A stretch of DNA of 64,000 nucleotides from JBCBKU01 sp038521345 (GTDB taxonomy: Bacteria; Pseudomonadota; Alphaproteobacteria; Rhodobacterales; Rhodobacteraceae): the NCBI GenBank assembly GCA_038521345.1, contig JBCBKU010000006.1:76057-140056 (forward strand), in the 5' to 3' direction. Made by a program: the position numbers and the translations under genes. This document shows positions 17,632-25,719 of this stretch, piece after piece. Position 1 is the first letter of the stretch; each line of letters starts with the position of its first letter. The notes under the pieces are model-generated. The model had not been told where the DNA came from, searched no databases, and worked only from the letters and a program-made list of their open reading frames with translations.

Positions 17632-18968
17632 GCGACGCGACCGCAGACAGCGCGCCGGCGAGCCCAACGCGCAAGAAGACATCGCTCCTCGAACTGGACG
17701 ACCGCACAAAGAAGCGGAACGCCGCAGAGAAACGGTTCGAGTTCTACGGCCTGTTGGCGGTCAGCCTGGGTATTCTCGCGCTGTTGCTGCTCGTGACATC
17801 GATCCTTTTCAACGGGCTCGGTGCGTTCCAGCAGACGAAGATCACCTTCCCGGTGACGATCACCCAGGAAGAAGTTGACGCGGCCGAAGCCTCGGTTGTG
17901 AAGACCTCCCAATACCGGAACATCATTGAAACCAACTTCAAGGCCGTTCTGGCCGGAGTTGGCCTGCCGGGCGATATCGCAAGCGAAGACGAGGCGATGG
18001 AGCTGATTTCGCGCGAGGCTCCGGCGCAATTCCGGAACTTCATCCTCGCCAACCCGGATATCGTCGGACAGCCGCGGGAATACACGTTCCTCGCCGGAGG
18101 CCGGATCGATGGTTACATGAAGGGGCGTGTGACCATGGAGACAGCCGAGCGGGACAGCAATGTCTCGCCCGCTCAGTTGCAGCTGACGGACGCGCTGAAC
18201 GAAGCTGGTATCCTTCGCAAAGGTTTCAACTGGGATTTCTTCACCGCACCCGACGCCTCGGGTCAGCGACCCGAGGCCGCCGGGCTCGGCGTGGCGATCC
18301 TAGGTTCGCTTTACATGATGATTGTGGTGCTTGTACTGGCGCTTCCGATCGGTGTGGCTGCATCCATCTATCTTGAGGAATTCGCACCAAAGAACCGGTT
18401 CACGGATCTGATCGAGGTGAACATCTCGAACCTCGCTGCCGTGCCGTCGATCGTGTTCGGGATCCTTGGCCTCGCGATCTTCATCAACTTTGCGGGTCTG
18501 CCGCAGTCTGCACCGATCGTGGGCGGCCTCGTGCTGACCCTCATGACGCTGCCGACGATCATCATCGCCACGCGAGCGTCGCTGAAAGCGGTTCCACCGT
18601 CGATCCGTGAGGCGGCCCTTGGTGTCGGCGCCTCCAAGATGCAGACGGTCTTCCACCATGTTCTGCCGCTGGCCGCGCCCGGCATCCTGACCGGGACGAT
18701 TATCGGTCTTGCACAGGCATTGGGTGAAACCGCACCACTTCTCCTGATCGGTATGGTCGCCTTCGTTCGCGAATACCCCGCTGGGCCGCCGGAAGGCTTC
18801 TTTGACCCGGCCTCGGCGCTGCCGGTGCAGGTTTACAACTGGACTCAGCGTTCGGACCCGGCCTTTGTTGAACGGGCATCCGGCGCGATCATCGTCCTGC
18901 TGATCTTCCTTATCATCATGAATGCCATCGCCATCATGCTGCGCCGGCGCTTCGAGCGTCGCTGGTAA
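17628..18968 (+). CDS. pstA: Phosphate ABC transporter permease PstA (long form with DUF3333-type N-terminus)
   Basis: The partner permease of PstC. The C-terminal domain from about residue 215 carries the conserved VAASIYLEEFAPKN, NISNLAAVPSIVFGILG and QALGETAPLLLIGM blocks. Residues 1-200 contain a cytoplasmic lysine-rich tail, one membrane segment and a large, probably periplasmic region of the DUF3333 type, absent from the short E. coli form. It is coupled to pstC by the ATGA overlap and followed by pstB after 18 bases. Confidence 0.93.
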   Translation: MSDATADSAPASPTRKKTSLLELDDRTKKRNAAEKRFEFYGLLAVSLGILALLLLVTSILFNGLGAFQQTKITFPVTITQEEVDAAEASVVKTSQYRNIIETNFKAVLAGVGLPGDIASEDEAMELISREAPAQFRNFILANPDIVGQPREYTFLAGGRIDGYMKGRVTMETAERDSNVSPAQLQLTDALNEAGILRKGFNWDFFTAPDASGQRPEAAGLGVAILGSLYMMIVVLVLALPIGVAASIYLEEFAPKNRFTDLIEVNISNLAAVPSIVFGILGLAIFINFAGLPQSAPIVGGLVLTLMTLPTIIIATRASLKAVPPSIREAALGVGASKMQTVFHHVLPLAAPGILTGTIIGLAQALGETAPLLLIGMVAFVREYPAGPPEGFFDPASALPVQVYNWTQRSDPAFVERASGAIIVLLIFLIIMNAIAIMLRRRFERRW

Positions 18969-18986
18969 GGGCAGGGGAGCCGACCC

Positions 18987-19784
18987 ATGAACATCCAAAC
19001 TTCCGCAGAGAGAGCCACCACCATGCAAGACGTCAAGATCGCCTCGCGCGGCGTGCAGGTCTATTACGGCGATACACACGCCATCAAGGACGTCGATGTG
19101 GACATCCTCGACAAGACGGTCACGGCCTTCATCGGTCCGTCGGGCTGCGGAAAATCCACGTTCTTGCGGTGCCTGAACCGGATGAACGACACGATCGACG
19201 TTGCGCGCGTTGAAGGTGAGATCAAGATCGACGAGGAAGACATCTACGACGCCAAGGTGGACCCGGTCCAATTGCGCGCCAAGGTCGGCATGGTCTTCCA
19301 GAAGCCGAACCCGTTTCCCAAGTCCATCTACGACAATGTGGCCTACGGCCCACGCATCCACGGCCTTGCCGGGAACAAGGCGGACCTGGACGAAATCGTG
19401 GAGAAATCCCTGCGTCGTGCGGCCATCTGGGACGAGGTCAAGGACCGTCTTCAAGCGCCGGGTACGGGTCTCTCAGGCGGTCAGCAACAGCGTCTTTGTA
19501 TCGCCCGCGCCGTCGCGACCGAGCCCGAGGTTCTCCTGATGGACGAACCCTGTTCGGCGCTCGACCCGATCGCCACGGCTCAGGTCGAGGAACTGATCGA
19601 CGAATTGCGCGAAAACTATTCGGTCGTGATTGTGACGCACTCGATGCAGCAGGCCGCACGGGTCAGCCAGCGGACCGCGTTCTTCCATCTGGGCAATCTC
19701 GTTGAGTATGGCGAAACTGGCCAGATCTTCACGAACCCCAAGGACTCGCGTACTGAGAGCTACATCACCGGCCGGATCGGCTAA
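18987..19784 (+). CDS. pstB: Phosphate ABC transporter ATP-binding protein PstB
   Basis: The ATPase of the phosphate importer. It has Walker A GPSGCGKST, the PstB-specific LRCLNRMNDTIDVARVEGEI, MVFQKPNPFPKSIYDNVAYGPRIHG, signature LSGGQQQRL and Walker B VLLMDEPCSALDP. At 265 residues it is full length. The ATG at 18987 follows a CAGGGGAGC site; an internal ATG (MQDVKIASRG) is an alternative start. It lies in the middle of the pst operon. Confidence 0.96.
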   Translation: MNIQTSAERATTMQDVKIASRGVQVYYGDTHAIKDVDVDILDKTVTAFIGPSGCGKSTFLRCLNRMNDTIDVARVEGEIKIDEEDIYDAKVDPVQLRAKVGMVFQKPNPFPKSIYDNVAYGPRIHGLAGNKADLDEIVEKSLRRAAIWDEVKDRLQAPGTGLSGGQQQRLCIARAVATEPEVLLMDEPCSALDPIATAQVEELIDELRENYSVVIVTHSMQQAARVSQRTAFFHLGNLVEYGETGQIFTNPKDSRTESYITGRIG

Positions 19785-19795
19785 GGTGGGGGCCC

Positions 19796-20512
19796 ATGCC
19801 CGAACAACACATTCAGTCGGTTTTCGACCGCGACCTTGAGACGATCCAAGCCCTGATCATGAAGATGGGGGGGCTGGTCGAGGACGCCATTGTCAAGGCC
19901 GCCAAATCTCTGGATGCGCGGGACGAGGAACTCGCGCGACTTGTGCGCGAGCAGGATGCCGCGATCGATGCGCTGGAAGAGCAGGTCAACGAAGAGGCCG
20001 CGCGTGTTCTTGCACTCAGGGCGCCCACGGCCACCGATCTTCGGACCGTGCTCACGGTCATCAAGATCTCTGGAAATCTCGAACGGTGCGGTGATTACGC
20101 CAAGAACCTTGCCAAGCGCACCAGCGTCTTGGTCCAGATGCAGCCGGTGGAAGGGGCGGCCAAGTCGATCCGGCGCATGGCGCGGGAAGTCGAGTTGATG
20201 ATGAAGGATGTGCTGGATGCATATATTCAGCGCGACAAAGACAAGGCTCAGGCGGTACGCCTGCGGGATCAGGACGTTGACCAGATGTACAACGCGCTGT
20301 TCCGGGAGTTCCTGACCTTCATGATGGAAGATCCGCGCAACATCACGTCGTGCATGCATCTCCACTTCATAGCCAAGAATATTGAGCGCATGGGCGATCA
20401 CGTAACGTCAATCGCCGACCAGGTCATTTACCTGGTCACCGGAGAAATGCCGGAAGACATGCGCCCCAAGAGTGACCGTACCCCGTATACCAAGATGGAA
20501 GGACGCATCTGA
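19796..20512 (+). CDS. phoU: Phosphate signalling complex protein PhoU
   Basis: PhoU links the transport state of PstSCAB to PhoR and keeps the regulon off when phosphate is plentiful. The 238-residue all-helical protein shows the two family repeats, with metal-cluster motifs in TVIKISGNLERCGDYAKN and HFIAKNIERMGDHVTSIAD. It starts 11 bases after pstB and its TGA overlaps the phoB ATG by one base (TGATG). Confidence 0.95.
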   Translation: MPEQHIQSVFDRDLETIQALIMKMGGLVEDAIVKAAKSLDARDEELARLVREQDAAIDALEEQVNEEAARVLALRAPTATDLRTVLTVIKISGNLERCGDYAKNLAKRTSVLVQMQPVEGAAKSIRRMAREVELMMKDVLDAYIQRDKDKAQAVRLRDQDVDQMYNALFREFLTFMMEDPRNITSCMHLHFIAKNIERMGDHVTSIADQVIYLVTGEMPEDMRPKSDRTPYTKMEGRI

Positions 20513-21201
20513 TGTCTGCCGATCAGCCGCGTGTTCTTGTTGTTGAAGATGAGCCTGCCCAGCGGGAGGTGCTCGCCTACAATCTCGAAGCCGAAGGGTT
20601 CTCGGTCAGCCGGGCCGAATCCGGTGACGAGGCGCTGCTTCTTCTTCAGGAGGACAATCCTGACATCATCGTTCTCGACTGGATGTTGCCCGGTGTGTCG
20701 GGCATCGAAGTCTGTCGGCAAGTGAAGTCGAAGTCGGAAACCCGCGCCATTCCGATCATCATGCTGTCGGCACGGTCTGAAGAAGTTGACCGGGTGAGGG
20801 GGCTTGAAACCGGCGCGGACGACTACGTGATCAAGCCGTATTCCGTCGTTGAGCTGATGGCCCGGGTGAGATCCCAGCTACGCCGCACGCGCCCGGCCAC
20901 GGTTGGAGAACGCCTGCAGTTCGACGACATCGTCCTGGATGCCGAAACGTACAAGGTCACCCGGGGCGACAAGCCGCTCAAGCTTGGTCCGACCGAATTC
21001 CGGCTCCTCAGTACGTTCATGGAGAAGCCCGGCCGCGTCTGGAGCCGGGAACAACTTCTCGACCGGGTCTGGGGCCGCGACATTTATGTCGACACGCGAA
21101 CCGTGGACGTGCATATCGGACGGCTTCGCAAAGCGCTTTGCCAACATGGCGGAGAAGATCCGGTGCGCACCGTGCGTGGCGCCGGATATGCGCTTGGGTG
21201 A
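20512..21201 (+). CDS. phoB: Phosphate regulon response regulator PhoB
   Basis: An OmpR/PhoB-type activator. The receiver domain (residues 1-120) has the acidic pair in VVEDEP, the phosphorylated Asp56 in IIVLDWMLPG and the Lys in DDYVIKPYS. The winged-helix domain ends in RTVDVHIGRLRKAL and RTVRGAGYALG. It overlaps phoU by one base and closes the pst operon, so it would amplify its own synthesis through the Pho box before pstS. Confidence 0.95.
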   Translation: MSADQPRVLVVEDEPAQREVLAYNLEAEGFSVSRAESGDEALLLLQEDNPDIIVLDWMLPGVSGIEVCRQVKSKSETRAIPIIMLSARSEEVDRVRGLETGADDYVIKPYSVVELMARVRSQLRRTRPATVGERLQFDDIVLDAETYKVTRGDKPLKLGPTEFRLLSTFMEKPGRVWSREQLLDRVWGRDIYVDTRTVDVHIGRLRKALCQHGGEDPVRTVRGAGYALG

Positions 21202-21506
21202 TTTTCGCCGCGCTCCGCCGAATTCCGCGGGGAAGAGCATAAACCATAGCCGCGGAGCCTTTGATCCAGTAAGCGCATAATCAGTATTATGTTAATAATG
21301 ATATGAGCGCGCGTATCCGAGATTCCCTAACCCCCTCAATCTCTTCCGCAGCAAAGCCAGCGTGAAACTCGCGTTAAACCTCAGTCCGCACGCTCAGAGT
21401 CTCTCGACGATGCATAGCACTGCGCATAACGTGAATTTGGGGAATGGGATGAGTTTCTGATGTTCTTGAACACCGATGTCCGTGGCTTTCGGGCCAGTTG
21501 CGGCGA
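21202..21506. other. Intergenic region phoB-luxR with an AT-rich palindrome
   Basis: These 305 bases hold no gene that I can support. An AT-rich block contains a perfect inverted repeat, ATTAT-GTTA-ATAAT (21287-21300), inside a longer imperfect dyad flanked by GCGC on both sides (about 21275-21313). It could be an operator for the downstream LuxR-type gene. I see no clear terminator for the pst operon here. Confidence 0.5.
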
Positions 21507-22289
21507 ATGACCATGACGTCGCCGCCGAACCTCATGGAATACACCACGCGAATTCTCGACGCCACGAGCATCGAACACGTGTGGACCCATCATCTCTCAA
21601 GCATGGCGTCATTCGGGTTCAACCGCCTGCTTTACGGGATGACCCACAATAGAAGCGCCACGGGGTTCGGAAATACGGACGACATTCTGATACTGTCCAA
21701 TCACAGTCAGGATTACATCGATCGGCTTCTGAATGGCGGTTTGTTCCACTCGGCACCCATGTTGCGATGCGCCGCCAACACGATTGGTGCGTTTTCCTGG
21801 CGCGACGCCGATGCTTTCGCTGATCCGTGCGATACGAAGGCGCGCGCGGTTGCAACGTTCAACGAAGCACATGGTGTTGTGGCCGGCTACACGATCAGTT
21901 TCCGCTCGGATTCGGTCCGGGACAAGGCCGCCATCGCGCTGACTGCCCGGATTGGGCTCAGCCAAGATGAGGTTGATGCTATCTGGGCTGAGCACGGCCC
22001 ACTGATTGAGGCCATGAACGGTATTGCGCATCTGCGGATTTCCGCCCTGCCCCAAGACCTTCCTGCGCGCAGTTTGTCCCGGCGTCAGCGTGAAGCGCTG
22101 GAATGGGTCGGCGATGGCAAGACCATGCAGGACATTGCGCAGATCATGGGATTGAAGACGGCCACGGTGGAAAAGCATCTACGGCGGGCCCGGGAGCAAC
22201 TGGGCGTCGAAACGACAGCGCAGGCCGTACTGAAAGCGTCAGTTCAGAACCAGATCTTCGTGGTCGAGCAAGACGCTGCGCGCGACTAG
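21507..22289 (+). CDS. LuxR-family transcriptional regulator with autoinducer-binding-type domain
   Basis: Residues 10-165 resemble the autoinducer-binding domain of quorum-sensing regulators (HVWTHHLSSMASFGFNRLLYG; AHGVVAGYTISFRS). Residues 190-250 form the LuxR HTH (LSRRQREALEWVGDGKTMQDIAQ, then TATVEKHLRRAREQLGV). No luxI-type synthase lies in the window, so it may be a solo receptor. The start is uncertain between ATG 21507 and ATG 21513; neither has a strong ribosome binding site. Confidence 0.82.
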   Translation: MTMTSPPNLMEYTTRILDATSIEHVWTHHLSSMASFGFNRLLYGMTHNRSATGFGNTDDILILSNHSQDYIDRLLNGGLFHSAPMLRCAANTIGAFSWRDADAFADPCDTKARAVATFNEAHGVVAGYTISFRSDSVRDKAAIALTARIGLSQDEVDAIWAEHGPLIEAMNGIAHLRISALPQDLPARSLSRRQREALEWVGDGKTMQDIAQIMGLKTATVEKHLRRAREQLGVETTAQAVLKASVQNQIFVVEQDAARD

Positions 22290-22578
22290 ACAAATACACT
22301 AAGGGTACGGAATTCCTGACTATGCGTTCCGGCAGTGCCGGATATTGTGCAAATGTTCCGTGAGTGGTGGCTTTTCTAGCCTTGGAACATTTCTACCGAA
22401 CGGCTCCTGGATTGCGGGTGGTGTCGGTGGATGTCGGGGTTTCCCGGCAGGTCGGTTGCGCTCTTGCTTTCTCCTGGGGCGGATCCGGCTTCATTTCGTC
22501 GGCGCCAGAACCTCATCCCCAATCTGGTTATGCGCCGATTTCCCTCGACGGTGCAGCCCCAGTGGCTGCACCGTTTTT
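22290..22578 (+). ncRNA. Candidate structured RNA or long 3' UTR between luxR and tsf
   Basis: No convincing coding region is present, but the plus strand is rich in hairpins: CCGGCA-G-TGCCGG (22329-22341), a 9-base-pair stem AAATGTTCC (22351-22359) with GGAACATTT (22384-22392), and a GGG/CCC hairpin near 22437-22445. The region ends in a very strong terminator 259 bases after the luxR stop. This may be a separate small RNA gene, an RNA processed from the luxR 3' UTR, or only a long 3' UTR. I could not find a clear promoter inside it and do not recognise a known RNA family. Confidence 0.4.
22548..22578 (+). terminator. Strong Rho-independent terminator (plus strand)
   Basis: A perfect 11-base-pair stem, ACGGTGCAGCC (22548-22558) with GGCTGCACCGT (22564-22574), a CCAGT loop and a run of five T (22574-22578). 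The T-run is only on the plus strand, so it stops transcripts coming from luxR or from the region before it, not the tsf operon. Confidence 0.9.
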
Positions 22579-22604
22579 CATTGTGTAATCAATCAGCTGC
22601 AAGC

Positions 22605-23480
22605 CTAACCTTGAGCGGCTTTTGCGACCTCTGCAGCGAAGTCTTCCTTTTCGACCTCGATGCCTTCACCAACCTCAAGGCGGACGAAACCGGTGATCTC
22701 GATCCCCGCCTCTGTGGCCGCGGCGCCGACCGTCAGGTCGGGATTGATTGCGAAGGCCTGGTTCACAAGCGTGACCTCGGACAGGAACTTCTTCATCCGG
22801 CCTTCGATCATCTTCTCGATGACCTGTTCCGGTTTGCCCGATTCCCGGGCCTGTTCGGTTAGAACCTGCTTTTCACGTTCGACCAGCGCCGGATCCAGAT
22901 CGTCCGCGTTCAGAGAGGCCGGATTGATCGCCGCGATATGCATGCCGACCTGGCGTGCAACCGCTTCGTTGTCGCCGTTATAGGCAACTAGAACGCCGAT
23001 CTTGCCCATGCCCTCGGCGGCAGCGTTGTGCACGTAGGCGGCAACGCTGCCACCTTCGAGTGCCACCATCCGACGCAGGCTCATGTTCTCGCCGATTTTG
23101 GCGATCGCATCCGTGATCAGGGTCGTGACGTCCTTGCCACCGATCTCGGTTGTTTTCAGAGCCTCCACGTCCGACACGGTCAGCGCCGTGGTCGCAATGG
23201 TCGAAACCATGTTCTGGAACTCTTCGTTCTTCGCAACGAAGTCTGTCTCAGAGTTCACTTCAACAGCCACGCCCTTGCCGCCCTCGACTTTGACGGCGAC
23301 CAGCCCCTCGGCGGCCGTCCGGCCCGATTTCTTTGCGGCCTTGGCAAGGCCCTTGGTGCGCAGCCAGTCCACCGCGGCTTCCATATCGCCATCGGTTTCG
23401 GTCAGCGCCTTTTTTGCATCCATCATGCCTGCGCCCGTTTTTTCGCGCAGCTCCTTCACCAGTGCGGCTGTGATTGCCAT
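22605..23480 (-). CDS. tsf: Translation elongation factor Ts
   Basis: EF-Ts recycles EF-Tu by nucleotide exchange. The ATG at 23480 begins MAITAALVKELREKTGAGMM, followed by DAKKAL, the usual N-terminal UBA-like module, and the core has NSETDFVAKNEEF. The 291-residue length is typical of alphaproteobacteria. It follows rpsB on the minus strand after 81 bases that contain an 8-base-pair hairpin (23515-23535) without a T-run. Confidence 0.96.
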   Translation of the reverse strand: MAITAALVKELREKTGAGMMDAKKALTETDGDMEAAVDWLRTKGLAKAAKKSGRTAAEGLVAVKVEGGKGVAVEVNSETDFVAKNEEFQNMVSTIATTALTVSDVEALKTTEIGGKDVTTLITDAIAKIGENMSLRRMVALEGGSVAAYVHNAAAEGMGKIGVLVAYNGDNEAVARQVGMHIAAINPASLNADDLDPALVEREKQVLTEQARESGKPEQVIEKMIEGRMKKFLSEVTLVNQAFAINPDLTVGAAATEAGIEITGFVRLEVGEGIEVEKEDFAAEVAKAAQG

Positions 23481-23561
23481 CTTGGCTCTCCTCACGTCTT
23501 CCAAAGGGGTCTTTGGGCGCGGTCTACCCGCGCCCTCATGTCAGTTCCGTGACAGGCGGGT

Positions 23562-24386
23562 TCAGCTTTCGGCCGGAGCCTCTTCCGGCTGCGCCTCGGC
23601 TGCATCGGCTTCGGCGATGGCCTCTTCGACGGTGTCGCCTTCGAAGCCTTCTTCGACGGCATCTGCCATCGCGCCGATATCGACTCCTGCCGCGTCGAGT
23701 TGGGCGCTCATTCCGTCCAGAGCGGCGCGGCTGGCCAGATCGCAATAAAGCGCGATGGCCCGCGCCGCGTCGTCGTTGCCGGGGATGATGTAATCAATCC
23801 CGTCGGGCGAGCAATTCGTGTCGACAACGGCCACGACCGGAATGCCGAGTTTCCGTGCTTCCGCAATGGCCAGATCTTCCTTGGACACGTCGATCACGAA
23901 GAGAAGGTCCGGAACACCGCCCATTTCGCGGATCCCGCCCAGCGATGCCTGAAGCTTCGCCTGATCGCGTTCGATGCCCAGGCGTTCCTTTTTGGTCAGG
24001 CCCTCGGCGCCTTCCGCCATGCGTTCGTCGATTTCACGCAGGCGGTTGATCGACTGGCTGACCGTCTTCCAGTTGGTCAGGGTGCCGCCAAGCCAGCGGT
24101 GGTTCATGTAGTATTGCGCGCAACGTTCTGCGGCTTCCGCGACGGGCGTTTGTGCTTGCCGCTTTGTGCCGACGAACAGGACGCGCCCACCCTTTGCGAC
24201 CGTCTCGCGGATGACATTGAGCGCCGCGTCGAGCATCGGGACGGTCTGGGTCAGGTCGATGATGTGGATGCCATTCCGATCGCCATAGATGAATTCCGCC
24301 ATACGCGGATTCCAACGCTGGGTCTGGTGGCCAAAATGAACGCCCGCTTCAAGAAGCTGACGCATGGAAAACTCTGGCAGAGCCAT
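23562..24386 (-). CDS. rpsB: 30S ribosomal protein S2
   Basis: S2 binds the 30S head-body junction. The sequence has MALPEFSMRQLLEAGVHFGH, RWNPRM, the NHRWLGGTLTNW block and PVVAVVDTNCSPDGIDYIIPGNDDA. At 274 residues it has an acidic, alanine-rich C-terminal tail (EEAIAEADAAEAQPEEAPAES) beyond the E. coli form, common in this order. It is the first gene of rpsB-tsf, with a promoter about 120 bases upstream. Confidence 0.97.
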   Translation of the reverse strand: MALPEFSMRQLLEAGVHFGHQTQRWNPRMAEFIYGDRNGIHIIDLTQTVPMLDAALNVIRETVAKGGRVLFVGTKRQAQTPVAEAAERCAQYYMNHRWLGGTLTNWKTVSQSINRLREIDERMAEGAEGLTKKERLGIERDQAKLQASLGGIREMGGVPDLLFVIDVSKEDLAIAEARKLGIPVVAVVDTNCSPDGIDYIIPGNDDAARAIALYCDLASRAALDGMSAQLDAAGVDIGAMADAVEEGFEGDTVEEAIAEADAAEAQPEEAPAES

Positions 24387-24502
24387 GGGTCCAAGTCCTT
24401 TCCGGTTTCATATCCTCGGCGGCGCCTTGAGGTCCCGTGGCCGGGACAACCGGTGGACCTGCGGGGATGTCTCCCCCGAAGGCCCGGGCACCGCCTGTGA
24501 AG

Positions 24503-24538
24503 TGGCGCGCGTATAGCTTCAGGAAACGGTCTTGGCAA
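24503..24538 (-). promoter_or_regulatory. Predicted sigma70-type promoter of rpsB-tsf
   Basis: Reading on the minus strand, a -35 TTGCCA (24538-24533), a 17-base spacer and a -10 TATACG (24515-24510) are present, predicting a start near 24503. That leaves a leader of about 117 bases, GC-rich and able to fold, where S2 autoregulation would act if it exists here. Confidence 0.65.
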
Positions 24539-24565
24539 GGCCGGCCGCCACCCGGTGATCGTGGC

Positions 24566-25180
24566 TCAGGCGGGCGTCGCGTCGATCGCGTCGAACAGGG
24601 CTTTCACAGTCTCCGCCGCGGCCGCCAGGATGTCTCTTTTGGCCGCGTCGCCGTCGCAGGCGGCGGCCATCGCAACGGCACCCGCGGCAAGGGTCAGAAT
24701 CGCTGAATACCGGGGATCCGTTGCGGGAACGGGTTGGCCTCGGGCCATTTCCGCAAGGATAGCGGAGCGCGCGCCGGAATAGCCCGCCTTGGCCTCGGGC
24801 GTCGCGCGGGCCGCGTCTGCGGTCAGCGCGGCAAGCGTGCAGCCGGTGCGAATCGTGTCGTGATGGGCCGGATCAAGGTAGTCCGAGAAGATCCGCCGAA
24901 GACCCAGCCAGAGAGAGTCGGGGCTGGCCTCGCTGCGCCGTTGGAGCATCGCGAGCAGCGGATGGTTCACGGCCAGAACTTCGGCAAACAGGGCGGCCTT
25001 GGATGCGAAATGGGCATAAAACGCCCCCCGGGTCAGTCCCGCGTCGGTCATTACCGCGTCGACGCTGACGCCCGCATATCCATAGGCGCGAAAGGCCCGC
25101 CCGGCGGCGTCGATGACATTGGCCCGGACGCGGGCGTTGTGCCGGGCTTTTCGGCTAGGTGTTGTCGTGTTCTGATCCAT
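24566..25180 (-). CDS. TetR-family transcriptional regulator
   Basis: The N-terminal HTH is clear (VIDAAGRAFRAYGYAGVSVDA, then GLTRGAFYAHFASKAALFAEV). The C-terminal ligand domain has GCTLAALTADAARATPEAK, as in TetR_C groups near AcrR/NemR-like repressors. I chose the ATG at 25180 (MDQNTTTPSRK, 204 residues); ATGs at 25189 and 25192 are possible. It is divergent from a MAPEG gene over an 88-base region holding palindromes, which suggests it represses itself and that gene. Confidence 0.85.
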   Translation of the reverse strand: MDQNTTTPSRKARHNARVRANVIDAAGRAFRAYGYAGVSVDAVMTDAGLTRGAFYAHFASKAALFAEVLAVNHPLLAMLQRRSEASPDSLWLGLRRIFSDYLDPAHHDTIRTGCTLAALTADAARATPEAKAGYSGARSAILAEMARGQPVPATDPRYSAILTLAAGAVAMAAACDGDAAKRDILAAAAETVKALFDAIDATPA

Positions 25181-25187
25181 GACGGGC

Positions 25188-25255
25188 ATCATATTTATGA
25201 TTGCCAGAATGCACAATATCGGATACCGATTCTATATACGATAACCATCATATAT
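25188..25255. promoter_or_regulatory. Candidate TetR-type operators between the divergent tetR and MAPEG genes
   Basis: A perfect palindrome ATCATA-TT-TATGAT lies at 25188-25201, just upstream of the TetR start. The half-motif CATCATAT recurs before the MAPEG gene (25246-25253), and TATCG/CGATA arms lie between them. Such AT-rich dyads in a short divergent region are typical TetR-family binding sites; the assignment is inferred. Confidence 0.5.
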
Positions 25256-25268
25256 TCGGGATGCAGCA

Positions 25269-25661
25269 ATGCCTTTGACCGTTACTCCCCTGTATCTTGC
25301 GGCCACCGCCGTCCTCATGGCCGTGTTGTCGACCCGGGTCGCCCTGTTGCGCGGCACACACAATGTGGCCTTGGGGGACGGTGGCGTTCCCAATCTCTTT
25401 CTGGCGCAGCGGCGCTTTGGAAATCTGGCCGAGTACGCGGCAATGGCCCTTTTGCTTCTGGCGGTCATGGAACTGCAGGGCGTTCCGGCACAGTGGCTCC
25501 ATGTCTATGGCGCGTCGTTCGTGGCCTTGCGCGTGGCACATCCCTTGGCGCTCTTTCTTCAGATGGACGCCCCGATCTGGCAAAAGGCACTGCGGTTTCT
25601 CAGTGCGGCGGGCACGGCTCTTCTGCTTGTCATTGGGGCGGTGGCCATCCTAGCCGCCTGA
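25269..25661 (+). CDS. MAPEG family membrane protein
   Basis: A small protein of 130 residues with four hydrophobic helices and the family pattern RVALLRGTHNVALGDGG, FGNLAEYAAMALLLLAVMEL and LRVAHPLALF. MAPEG proteins include glutathione transferases and peroxidases that act on lipophilic compounds; the actual substrate is unknown. It is divergent from a TetR regulator that probably controls it. Confidence 0.85.
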   Translation: MPLTVTPLYLAATAVLMAVLSTRVALLRGTHNVALGDGGVPNLFLAQRRFGNLAEYAAMALLLLAVMELQGVPAQWLHVYGASFVALRVAHPLALFLQMDAPIWQKALRFLSAAGTALLLVIGAVAILAA

Positions 25662-25719
25662 CGCCGACACTTGAGCGGGGTCCCTTGCCCACCCGCTGAA
25701 AACCGCCCAAGAACGCCCT

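Noticed and set aside
22364..22588. A 74-codon open frame in the luxR-tsf gap
   Set aside because: It runs through the terminator stem and has a weak start. Composition and position fit structured RNA better than a protein.
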